64,000 nucleotides of DNA. Origin: Membranihabitans maritimus. GTDB lineage: Bacteria > Bacteroidota > Bacteroidia > Chitinophagales > Saprospiraceae. Under the pieces are notes generated by a model. The model had not been told where the DNA came from, made no database searches, and was given only the letters and a program-made list of their open reading frames with translations. The translations under genes and the position numbers were made by a program. Position 1 is the first letter of the stretch. Every line of letters begins with the position of its first letter. The stretch spans positions 124,001-188,000 of the forward strand of contig NZ_JAJSLW010000010.1 in the NCBI RefSeq assembly GCF_021729145.1. The letters are read 5' to 3'. Shown piece by piece: positions 28,501 to 35,494 of this stretch.

Positions 28501-28623
28501 CAATATGTATTGAAGTTTACTGCGCCATCAAAAGCCGGTGAATACCCATTTGTATGCACTTTTCCGGGGCATTGGAGGATTATGAATGGTGTTATGAAGG
28601 TCGTGGGTAGTGAAAAATTGTAA
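25546..28623 (+). CDS. ThuA / membrane-bound-dehydrogenase propeller / azurin-like copper domain lipoprotein
   Basis: The frame opens at 25492, but ATG 25546 or 25555 places a lipoprotein signal (IIVLFSVLLVGCSS) correctly, giving about 1025 residues. In order: a ThuA-like domain (IEVLFLGHASEHHDSYKCAP, FVPIHCASFCFQ, FYTAYGHDERTW); a beta-propeller of the TIGR02604 'membrane-bound dehydrogenase' type (PPGFELKLFVSEPDIVNPISM, DTDGDGRADTFTVFAEGL, DTHAGPSNLQYGLDNRIWG); a HEAT-like helical linker; and a C-terminal cupredoxin with His codon 28351 and Cys-x4-His-x3-Met at 28555-28584, the azurin ligand spacing. No CxxCH haem motif is present. It probably transfers electrons or acts as a sugar dehydrogenase or hydrolase in the periplasm. 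The epimerase gene follows nine bases later. Confidence 0.86.
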   Translation: MVRMKICIIVLFSVLLVGCSSNDGEKQDDLPRPIEVLFLGHASEHHDSYKCAPILVKAFTKDGINISYSENTLDLNDKNLESYDALIIYANHEEIGKEQEKALLDFVKGGKGFVPIHCASFCFQNSEEYIDMVGGQFKEHETGIFTAEIVDNEHPLMTDIDTFSTWDETYVHHKLSEDRTVLMERVEGEHREPWTWVKDYGDGKVFYTAYGHDERTWNNPGFQKLIKEGIKWVVNDHVKDLWTKYNDTLPQLQYVEMDNIPNYEKRDPAPQYQKPLSPRESRLLTQVPPGFELKLFVSEPDIVNPISMDWDEKGRLWVIETVDYPNTVRNDKGQGDDRIKICEDTDGDGRADTFTVFAEGLNIPTSFTFANGGIIVSQAPQFLFLKDTDGDDKADVKEVLMEGWGTFDTHAGPSNLQYGLDNRIWGTVGYSGFEGNIDGEELKFRQGFYSFNKDGTELEVLTYTSNNTWGLGFSEGNSVFGSTANNTHSVFMGIPNRYYEGIEGIRPFGSAKIDGHYAMHTATDKVRQVDVFGGFTAAAGHRFYTARKYPEEYWNKYAFVCEPTGHLVHIARIEKEGAGYIEKDGWNLVAGADEWFSPVEAKVGPDGNVWIADWYNFIVQHNPTPSPDRGGYQAENGDGNAYVNPLRDKEHGRIWRLVQKSDKQGNKLELSKEDPQELIHELNNSNMFWRTTAQRLLVERGEIDVEDDLVNMVANQELNEIHQNPGALHAFWALEGLGYFASLGEDNVRLLQDALNHASVPVQRAAIQILERFDRGKKVLLESNVWNDSDPEVRLAGIISLVGMKENPDIGMELFNMYGNDPKVVEDEWLSQALYLAAAKHKSGFLKGYVIENGKFDGSGLSEEEKTEWLNNFLLNYWSDDIDFEVASIKKGSSAATESFEVGVIQNEMKYDVSEIEVTAGASVEITFSNPDFMQHNLVIGEMGALQTIGAAADKMALDPDGAEKQYVPDIDEVLFSTPLVNPEEQYVLKFTAPSKAGEYPFVCTFPGHWRIMNGVMKVVGSEKL

Positions 28624-28632
28624 AGATAAAAT

Positions 28633-29484
28633 ATGCCGAAATTAGGAATTAGTACCTGGATATGGACGTCCCCTTTTAAAACTGAAACACAAAGGTTATT
28701 TCCAAAAATTAAACAAATGGGATATGATGCAGTAGAGATTCCTGTTGAATACCCAGAAGAGATTGATGGTAAGGAAATAAGAAAAGCGTTGATAGACAAT
28801 GATTTGGTGCCCATCGTTTGCGGAGCCTTTGGCCCGGGGCGGGATTTAACCAGTGAGGATAAAAAAGATCATGAAAATTGCTTCGAATACTTGAAACAGT
28901 GCTTTGACCTTTGTAAGGAATGGGGGGGCGGATTTGTTGCAGGACCGATGTATTCTGCCGTCGGCAAAGTACGGATGTTACCTGCAGATAAGAGAAAGGA
29001 AGAATGGCTGAGAGCGGTAGAAAACTTGAGGAAGGCGTGTGAATTAGCCTATAGTCACGATGCTAGGATTGCATTAGAGCCACTCAATCGATTTGAGTCG
29101 GATTTGGTAAATACTTCGACTGATGTGGTTCGATTGGTAAAAGATATTAACCATCCTTCCGCAGGTATAATGTTGGATTCTTTTCATATGACGATTGAAG
29201 AGGTGAACCTGGAAGAAGCCATTATACACGCAGGTAGTCATTTGTTGCACTTTCAGGTTTCTGAGAACCACAGGGGAATACCCGGTACGGGGTTGACGGA
29301 TTGGAATAGTATAAAAAGAGGTTTAGATCGAGCAGGCTACGAAGGTGTGGTGAGTATTGAAAGTTTTACCCCGGCGATTAAGGAATTGGCTGGTGCCGTA
29401 TGTATATGGAAGACTTTTGCCGATAGTCAGGACGAGTTTGCAGAGCGAGGGTATCGGTTTTTGAATAGTTTGTTCGATTCATAA
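28633..29484 (+). CDS. Sugar isomerase/epimerase (D-tagatose 3-epimerase-like TIM barrel)
   Basis: This 283-residue cytoplasmic TIM barrel belongs to the xylose-isomerase-like/AP-endonuclease-2 superfamily. The four metal ligands expected for ketose 3-epimerases can be placed: Glu149 (ALEPLNRFE), Asp182 (MLDSFHM), His206 (HFQVSENHRG) and Glu243 (SIESF). The GIPGTG loop after His206 is also typical. Such enzymes interconvert ketoses at C3 or act on inosose or 3-keto sugars, so the exact substrate is open. It is cotranscribed with the upstream redox fusion protein (nine-base gap). A Gfo/Idh/MocA oxidoreductase lies downstream after a hairpin-rich gap. Confidence 0.9.
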   Translation: MPKLGISTWIWTSPFKTETQRLFPKIKQMGYDAVEIPVEYPEEIDGKEIRKALIDNDLVPIVCGAFGPGRDLTSEDKKDHENCFEYLKQCFDLCKEWGGGFVAGPMYSAVGKVRMLPADKRKEEWLRAVENLRKACELAYSHDARIALEPLNRFESDLVNTSTDVVRLVKDINHPSAGIMLDSFHMTIEEVNLEEAIIHAGSHLLHFQVSENHRGIPGTGLTDWNSIKRGLDRAGYEGVVSIESFTPAIKELAGAVCIWKTFADSQDEFAERGYRFLNSLFDS

Positions 29485-30213
29485 AATTGAATGAGAAATA
29501 AGATAAGTAATGCGACCTCGTTGAGGTCGGATATCTGATCCAGGCGAGATGACTAACATAATGTGACTCCTTTGGGGTCTTCGGACAAATTGTATTTATT
29601 CAGAAATATGACTTAGTACCTAAATGATACAGGATGGTGATGAATTTGTCAAATTAAAAATTAAGAAAGCAGAATTAATGCTTATTGTCAAAAGGATTCC
29701 GGTCCAAATAGTTGCCGAAGGAGGGTAAGATTATATTGGAAAAAATGAGGTGTTGAGGTTGTTCAGGATGCGAAGGCTAACAAAATGTGACCCCAGGCGT
29801 TTCAGCCTGGACATGCCCTCAGGGGGCTGTTGAGGATTAAAGACTCGTGTAGGTGTCAGAATATGTTAGCAAAGGACCATAAAAATCCAGCCAACCCCAT
29901 AGGGGTGTAGGAGTAAAAAAAACTGATAGAACGGATAAATAGCCAACATAAGAAGGATGCCGTCGGGATCGGAAAAAGTTAGAAAAGTGATAAAAGAAAG
30001 GCAAGTTAATAGAATTGTCTGGTGGATAAGGTTTGTAGGATGAAATGTAGGAAAAAGGGGAAATACTGGGGAAAAGAATTAAGAAGGATCCCGGAGGGAT
30101 CACATTATGTTAGAAAAGAAGAGTGATTAGGCAATGTGATCGACCCCGTAGGGTGTCGCATTATTTAAAGAATTAATTATTAGGTAAATTATAAAAATAT
30201 AAAAGAATAAAAA
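29485..30213. repeat. Cluster of REP-like hairpins in a gene-free stretch
   Basis: No gene is present. At least seven short hairpins occur: 29513-29529 (CGACCTC/GAGGTCG), 29565-29579, 29793-29810 (CCAGGC/GCCTGG), 29815-29827, 29894-29906 (ACCCC/GGGGT), 29956-29970, 30087-30101 (GATCCC/GGGATC) and 30141-30158. Several are flanked by a shared CTAACATAATGTGA-like tag, present on the plus strand near 29552 and 29778 and inverted near 30101-30114. This is the form of REP or BIME elements mobilised by REP-associated tyrosine transposases. One such transposase sits at 60844, followed by a similar tag and hairpin. Confidence 0.75.
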
Positions 30214-31326
30214 ATGAATATAGCAATTGTCGGTCTTGGTTTCGGTGCAGAATTTATTCCTATTTACCAAAGGTATCCTGGAGTGAATATGTATGCAATT
30301 TGCCAAAGAACCGAGTCGAAATTAAATGAGGTGGGTGACCAATTCAATATTGAAAAGAGGTATACATCCTACGATGACCTGTTAAACGATCCCGATGTAG
30401 ACGCTGTACATATTAATACCCCGATTCCTAATCACGGTGAACAAAGCATAAAAGCGCTAAAAGCGGGTAAACATGTAGCGTGTACTGTCCCCATGGCTAC
30501 AACGGTTGAAGAATGTGAAGAAATAGTACGACTAACAACTGATACAGGGTTGACCTATATGATGATGGAGACGGTGGTCTATGCCAGGGAATTCCTTTTT
30601 ATGAGAGAAAAATTTGAAAAAGGGGAACTCGGGAAAGTCCAATTTTTGAAAGCTAGCCATCAGCAAGATATGGATGGATGGCCGGATTACTGGCCTGGTT
30701 TGCCTCCAATGCATTACGCAACACACTGTGTAGGGCCCGTTCTCGGATTGACACGTGATCAGGCTGAATATGTATCTTGTTTTGGATCGGGTACGATACG
30801 GGAAGAGCTTCACAGTTATTATAATTCTCCTTTTGCGGTAGAAACTACCCATGTTAAGTTTAAAGATTCGGATTTGACCGGGTACGTTTATCGTTCGTTA
30901 TTTGATGTAGCACGACAATACAGGGAAAGTTTTGAAGTATACGGATCGAAGCAGTCGGTAGAATGGCCTTTGATTGAGCACGATCCTTTGGTAGTGCATA
31001 CAGCAAAGAAACCGGAACCTGAAATCCCTGAAGAAACTGAGTGCCCGGATTATGCACATTCACTACCGGAAGAGATACAGCCCTTTACGACAGGGGGTGT
31101 TTATGATTCTGACGACAATCATCATTTGTCTTTTACGCAAGGTGCAGGTCACGGTGGCTCTCATCCCCATTTGGTACATCATTTTGTTCAGGCTGTAAAA
31201 GGAAATGGCGATGGGTATCCCAATGCAGTAGAATCTGCTAACATTACGTGTGTGGGTATACTTGCCCATGAATCAGCTTTGAAAGGTGGTGAAATCATAA
31301 AAATGCCGGAATTTACATTGAAGTAA
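30214..31326 (+). CDS. Gfo/Idh/MocA-family oxidoreductase
   Basis: This 370-residue cytoplasmic protein has no signal peptide. The Rossmann NAD(P)-binding fold starts at MNIAIVGLGFGAEFIPIYQ, with the second strand at MYAICQRTESKLNEVG and VDAVHINTPIPNHGEQSIKALKAGKHV. The EKP motif common in the family is replaced by TVP (CTVPMATTVEECEEIV). The C-terminal substrate domain includes FLKASHQQDMDGWPDYWPGLPPMHYATH and ends with GGSHPHLVHHFVQAVKG and ILAHESALKGGEII. It would oxidise or reduce a sugar or inositol at one carbon. It lies downstream of the epimerase in the same direction, so the two may be steps of one pathway. Confidence 0.92.
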   Translation: MNIAIVGLGFGAEFIPIYQRYPGVNMYAICQRTESKLNEVGDQFNIEKRYTSYDDLLNDPDVDAVHINTPIPNHGEQSIKALKAGKHVACTVPMATTVEECEEIVRLTTDTGLTYMMMETVVYAREFLFMREKFEKGELGKVQFLKASHQQDMDGWPDYWPGLPPMHYATHCVGPVLGLTRDQAEYVSCFGSGTIREELHSYYNSPFAVETTHVKFKDSDLTGYVYRSLFDVARQYRESFEVYGSKQSVEWPLIEHDPLVVHTAKKPEPEIPEETECPDYAHSLPEEIQPFTTGGVYDSDDNHHLSFTQGAGHGGSHPHLVHHFVQAVKGNGDGYPNAVESANITCVGILAHESALKGGEIIKMPEFTLK

Positions 31327-31358
31327 GAATACGTGTTATATAAATTTCTATTGAGTAA

Positions 31359-31393
31359 AATCGGGGCTGTAAAGACAGTTCCGGTTTTTTTTT
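31359..31393 (+). terminator. Intrinsic terminator after the oxidoreductase gene
   Basis: AATCGGGGCTGT (31359-31370) pairs with ACAGTTCCGGTT (31375-31386), including three G-U pairs, around a four-base AAAG loop. A run of T residues to 31393 follows. It lies 33 bases after the stop and is the clearest intrinsic terminator in the window. Confidence 0.85.
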
Positions 31394-31495
31394 GTTTCTA
31401 GTCGTATGGAAAACTCTTTGTTTTCAGTGTGGAATGCAGGGGCATTGATCTATGGATTGAGGTGAAATTTGGCGACAATCGAGAATTATATAATG

Positions 31496-31756
31496 TCATG
31501 TCTCCTCTTCCATTTGATTCCTGATCTTTTGGTAAGCAATGCGCATTTGAGATTCTACCGTTTTTACAGAAATTTCCAGTTTCTTTGCTATTTCCCTGTA
31601 AGGTAGTCCCTGGATTTTGCTTAGGGTGAGAATTTCTCGGCACCGGTCGGGGAGGTTGTCAATAATGGACATAATCTTTTGTGTATTTCTTTCGATTTGA
31701 AAGAAGAAGATGATCATCCATTTATTAACCACAGTTATACACAGGAATATTGGCAT
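31496..31756 (-). pseudogene. Remnant of an ECF sigma factor (region 4 only)
   Basis: An 86-codon frame encodes a good sigma region 4: IMSIIDNLPDRCREILTLSKIQGLPYREIAKKLEISVKTVESQMRIAYQKIRNQ. No region 2 is visible upstream. A stop codon lies immediately before the ATG, and the neighbouring frames contain stops, so the first half of the gene has been lost or scrambled. No FecR or SusC gene adjoins it. It looks like the leftover of a lost sigma/FecR/SusC locus. A stand-alone region 4 protein cannot be excluded. Confidence 0.7.
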
Positions 31757-31965
31757 TTACAGGGTCCTGTTCGAAAGAAAAAGTGATCATCAATTGCTTT
31801 GATAGGGGAGATATATTTGAATATAATTCAGGGTGATATCAGGGTTTTGCAAAATTCAGTAAATGTCCAGATTGAAAAATAGATAACAACCATATTTACC
31901 AGGGTAAATAATAGAACTTAACCATATAAATTGCCATATTTGGAAAAAAATCAAATCCATATAAT

Positions 31966-32991
31966 ATGATTAGAGCAATAGTCATTATCTGTTTTGTAAT
32001 TAACATCTACCAAATAAGTGTAGGGCAAGAAATTAATAAGAATTTATTGCCAGAGATCAGCCAACATGATACAGATCATTTTCAAATCCGTATCAATAAA
32101 CCATCTTCCTCACCTATTACTATCCTACAGGTAACAGATTTGCATCTGGGTAGTACCGATGAAGGTAAATGGAAGAAGGATATCATCACCTTTCGCCGGA
32201 TCAAACAGTTGGTAGATACCTATAATCCGGATATGATAGCAATTACAGGTGATTTGCTGACAGGCGAAAAGCCATTTGGAGCTTTGCTTTGTGCTTCCGT
32301 TGTTAATTTTTTTGACGGACTGGAACGACCCTGGCTTTATGTATTTGGGAACCACGATCCGGAGGGAGGTTTTGGACGGGATCAAATTGCTGAAGTGTTT
32401 GCTGTCTCGAAATGGGGTGTATTGGGTAAGCATACCGTAGAAAATGAACACACAAAAAAGTATGATTATATGGTGGATTTGATCTATGAGGGTGGTGAAG
32501 CCCCTGCCTGGCAGATTTATGGTTTTGATTCAGGGTCTCAGGAAGGATTTAAGTCGATTAAGGAGGATCAGTTGCAGTGGTACAAAGAAGTATCGGAACA
32601 AACAGTTAGACAATATGGAGGACCTGTCCGGGCTATTTCAATTTTTCACATTCCATTAATTGAGTATCAATATTTAAAAGATGATAATACTATTAAAAAA
32701 TATGGGGAAAGCCGGGAAAAAGTATATTATGAAGAAGATGATGGATCAGTTTATCAGGCTTTTCTCGATGTAGGAAATATAGAAGCTGTTTTTGTAGGGC
32801 ACGATCATTATAATAATTATTGGGGAACTTACAAAGGAGGTATCATCCTTGCTTATGGATTTATCAGTGGAGAGGCCACAAAATATGCCTGGCCCCCGGG
32901 AGGTAAATTAATTACTTTGCCCGGAGATGGCGCAGAAATTCAAATGAAGAATGTATCTCCGGACTATCGAGAAGAGGACTATGGTTATTAA
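31966..32991 (+). CDS. Secreted calcineurin-like metallophosphoesterase
   Basis: The protein has 341 residues with a signal peptide (AIVIICFVINIYQISVGQE). The metallophosphoesterase motifs are complete: DLHLG (TILQVTDLHLGSTDEG), GD (DMIAITGDLLTG), GNHD (WLYVFGNHDPEGGFG), a further histidine (ISIFHIPLIEY) and GHxH-like (AVFVGHDHYNNYWG). It resembles the purple-acid/Icc-like phosphodiesterase branch often exported in Bacteroidota, and should hydrolyse phosphomono- or diesters in the periplasm. It stands alone, with no operon partner, and the gap to the next gene is 504 bases. Confidence 0.9.
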   Translation: MIRAIVIICFVINIYQISVGQEINKNLLPEISQHDTDHFQIRINKPSSSPITILQVTDLHLGSTDEGKWKKDIITFRRIKQLVDTYNPDMIAITGDLLTGEKPFGALLCASVVNFFDGLERPWLYVFGNHDPEGGFGRDQIAEVFAVSKWGVLGKHTVENEHTKKYDYMVDLIYEGGEAPAWQIYGFDSGSQEGFKSIKEDQLQWYKEVSEQTVRQYGGPVRAISIFHIPLIEYQYLKDDNTIKKYGESREKVYYEEDDGSVYQAFLDVGNIEAVFVGHDHYNNYWGTYKGGIILAYGFISGEATKYAWPPGGKLITLPGDGAEIQMKNVSPDYREEDYGY

Positions 32992-33495
32992 CCCATAATA
33001 TTGAGCGATGAGAATCGGTCGTTAGCATGTGCATATTATTTGGATTGATTTCATAATTAAAGGGACAATGTTGGGTTTGCCAAAAAAAAGTGGTTGCAAG
33101 AAACGAGGGCCCAGGGGAGCTTCTTCAGTGATGGGATGGCATGACAAAGAATAATCAAGATGTAATGATCAGTTCTTATTGTAGACTTACCTATCTTTTG
33201 AAAAGATCTTAAACCCTTTTTATACTTTGAAATGGGATATATTTTCCTTCCGAAAGGTTAGGCCAACAGTAATCTTTATCTATTTTACTGAGAAAATAAG
33301 TATGTCAAATAATTCTTCTTTGGATGTATATATGACCTTGGCCAAAGCAAAAATTCGTTCAAATAACCTGTTCCAGGCATCTAAAATAATCTCGGGATAA
33401 TAGTGCTATATTAATTTTTTGAACCAGATATTTGAATTCTGTAAGAATAGGTTTGTTTACGGTGGTCTTACTGCAAAAATAATCTATCAACCTCA
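32992..33495. other. Gene-free stretch between convergent genes
   Basis: The interval lies between the 3' ends of the phosphoesterase and the ABC permease. I see no hairpin with a T-run, no repeat and no gene. A 32-codon frame at 33302-33400 begins with ATG but has no recognisable domain or ribosome-binding site. Confidence 0.5.
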
Positions 33496-34734
33496 TTATA
33501 AATCCTGATTCAAGGACTCATATAAATTTACCTTGTAGAGTCGAAAGGCCGGAAGCAGGGCTGCTACTAAACAAACTATGAGAATCAACACGACCATTCC
33601 CCACTCTGCTGAGGACACAGTCAAAAAGGGAATACTTACCTGATAGGATTCTTGCATCCATTGGTTGGTTTTAGTAATACCCAGGAAAGTAAATAAATAT
33701 CCCAGCAGAATACCGGTAATTCCGATGAGCAAAGATTCGAAAACTATTATTTTGAGGACATCACTCCGTTTTCCTCCCAGCATCCGAATTACAGCCATAT
33801 CCCGAATCCTGTTTTTGAGATTCATAAGCTGGGAAAGAAAAATGCTGATCAACGAAATAATCAATATGGCATATGCGAGCAGTCGTGTAATATCAAATCC
33901 TGCTCCCATAAGTTGATATAACCTATTGATCTCAATCGCTGGGTCCGCAGCCATGATTTTAGTATGTTCATTTATATTCCTTCCAAAATTGAGAATTTGC
34001 ATGGATTTACCGGTAAAAGTAATAAGAACGGATGTTATCTCATGGTCTGGGTATTTGGACAAATCCCGGGTGGACAATACCACCGGTGTGGAGAGGAATG
34101 ACTCTTCATCGTGTTCGTGCTGAGCCCATACTGTAGAGGGATTCGTGAAAATAAGATGGTCTGTTATCATTCCTGCCGGAGAAAAAATACCCACTACTTC
34201 CAGTTCTCCGCCGTGATCGTGCTCGAATCCTTCATCTCGGATTCCATGTCCGCTAACGAAATGATCGCCTAATTGGAGATTGCGTTCTTTTGCCACTGTA
34301 GATCCGATAATAACCTCGTTATTTGTTTCAATCATTCTTCCCTGGGCGAGCTCTAGTTCGTAATGGTCATAGAAGGCCAATGTAGTACCCACTATTCGAT
34401 TTCCCTGATAATTATCACCCAGAGAAAGAGGGATAGCTGTCTCAATGAAGGGGTGGTCTTCGCGCAAGTGAGGTATTGCATCCTCGATAGCAATATTGCC
34501 GGTAGGGGCGTCAATATGAAATAAATTACATAACACTGATTGGAGCGGACTACCCTTGGCACTTAAAATAAGGTCTATATCGGCCAGATTATCATTAAAT
34601 CGCTTTTCTACCTGTTGGTTTAGCCGTACGCTAAAAACTATCATTGCCACGCTCAAACCAATCAGTAAAATTGAAAGAATCGGAGCCAGAGGTTGATGGA
34701 GTAAATTCTTTATAGCTATTTTGATAACACTCAT
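33496..34734 (-). CDS. ABC transporter permease (FtsX/MacB-like)
   Basis: The protein has 412 residues, with one N-terminal membrane helix (PILSILLIGLSVAMIVFSV), a large periplasmic domain (about 40-270) and three C-terminal helices (AYAILIISLISIFLSQLM, FESLLIGITGILLGYLFTFLG, GMVVLILIVCLVAALLPAFRLYKV). This is the MacB/FtsX layout, with the coupling segment DMAVIRMLGGKRSDVLKIIVFESLL contacting the ATPase. A histidine-rich loop in the periplasmic part (DEGFEHDHGGE, WAQHEHDEE) could bind a metal. Its start overlaps the stop of the ATP-binding gene by four bases (ATGA type), so the two are translationally coupled. It may export a lipoprotein, peptide or lipid, or act in mechanotransmission. Confidence 0.9.
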   Translation of the reverse strand: MSVIKIAIKNLLHQPLAPILSILLIGLSVAMIVFSVRLNQQVEKRFNDNLADIDLILSAKGSPLQSVLCNLFHIDAPTGNIAIEDAIPHLREDHPFIETAIPLSLGDNYQGNRIVGTTLAFYDHYELELAQGRMIETNNEVIIGSTVAKERNLQLGDHFVSGHGIRDEGFEHDHGGELEVVGIFSPAGMITDHLIFTNPSTVWAQHEHDEESFLSTPVVLSTRDLSKYPDHEITSVLITFTGKSMQILNFGRNINEHTKIMAADPAIEINRLYQLMGAGFDITRLLAYAILIISLISIFLSQLMNLKNRIRDMAVIRMLGGKRSDVLKIIVFESLLIGITGILLGYLFTFLGITKTNQWMQESYQVSIPFLTVSSAEWGMVVLILIVCLVAALLPAFRLYKVNLYESLNQDL

Positions 34735-35363
34735 GACAAATCCATTTTTTGACTAAAATAGGGGTCAAGTCTTAGGTCGTGGGTCACTACTATTAAGCCA
34801 GCATTGATGGTTTTTGCAGATTGGATTAGGAGGTTGATGACATCTTCTGTGCGTTGATCATCTAAGGCGGAAGTAGGTTCGTCTGCAAGAATAAAAGAAG
34901 GTTTTTGCAATAAAACTCTTGCAATGGTGGTACGCTGTTTTTCCCCACTACTGATTTGTCCGATTTTTTTATTTTTTACTTTTTCAAGGTCTAGTAGGCA
35001 TAAAATCTCAGGTATTTGAGTCGCTACTTCTTTTGGTGATATAAAGTTTGTAGCCAATTGTACATTTTCATTTACTGTAAGAGAAGGCAATAGTCTGGCT
35101 TCCTGGAAAATCAATCCAAAATTTCGGGCTCTGAAACGATCTTTTTCGACGATAGGTAGTGTTGAAAATTCCACATCACCTACCATTATTTTTCCACTAT
35201 GTAAGGGAATGATTCCACATAATGCATATAACCAACTGGTTTTACCACACCCTGAAGGGCCTTTGATCAATATGCGTTCACCTGCCTTCAGTTCCAGGTC
35301 AGGAAAACGAAGGAGTGTTGAGTTTTTATATTTTATTGATAGTTGGCTGGTTTTTAAATTCAT
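34731..35363 (-). CDS. ABC transporter ATP-binding protein (LolD/MacB type)
   Basis: The 210 residues cover the full nucleotide-binding domain: Walker A GPSGCGKTS, Q-loop region (NFGLIFQEARLLPSLTVNENV), signature ISSGEKQRTTIARVLLQ, Walker B FILADEPTSALD and switch histidine VVTHDLR. The short length and partner permease place it in the LolD/MacB/FtsE-like group. It overlaps the permease gene by four bases. The GH18 lipoprotein gene lies 131 bases upstream on the same strand, but a functional link is not evident. Confidence 0.92.
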   Translation of the reverse strand: MNLKTSQLSIKYKNSTLLRFPDLELKAGERILIKGPSGCGKTSWLYALCGIIPLHSGKIMVGDVEFSTLPIVEKDRFRARNFGLIFQEARLLPSLTVNENVQLATNFISPKEVATQIPEILCLLDLEKVKNKKIGQISSGEKQRTTIARVLLQKPSFILADEPTSALDDQRTEDVINLLIQSAKTINAGLIVVTHDLRLDPYFSQKMDLS

Positions 35364-35494
35364 ATCCTTAGATGCCTGGATACAATGATACCAAAAGCAA
35401 ACGAATAAGTATAATTTACCAGCAGGTATTGTGTGTCAAATTCGGAGTTGGAAATAATTGTAAATGGGCCGCTCTTATTTAATGAGAATCGTCA

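Noticed and set aside
29485-30213. tRNA or riboswitch search in the hairpin-rich gap
   Set aside because: The stems are isolated short hairpins with variable sequence and do not form a cloverleaf or a known riboswitch core.
33302-33400. 32-codon frame in the phosphoesterase/ABC gap
   Set aside because: It has no visible ribosome-binding site, hydrophobic segment or domain, and such a length occurs by chance in AT-rich DNA.
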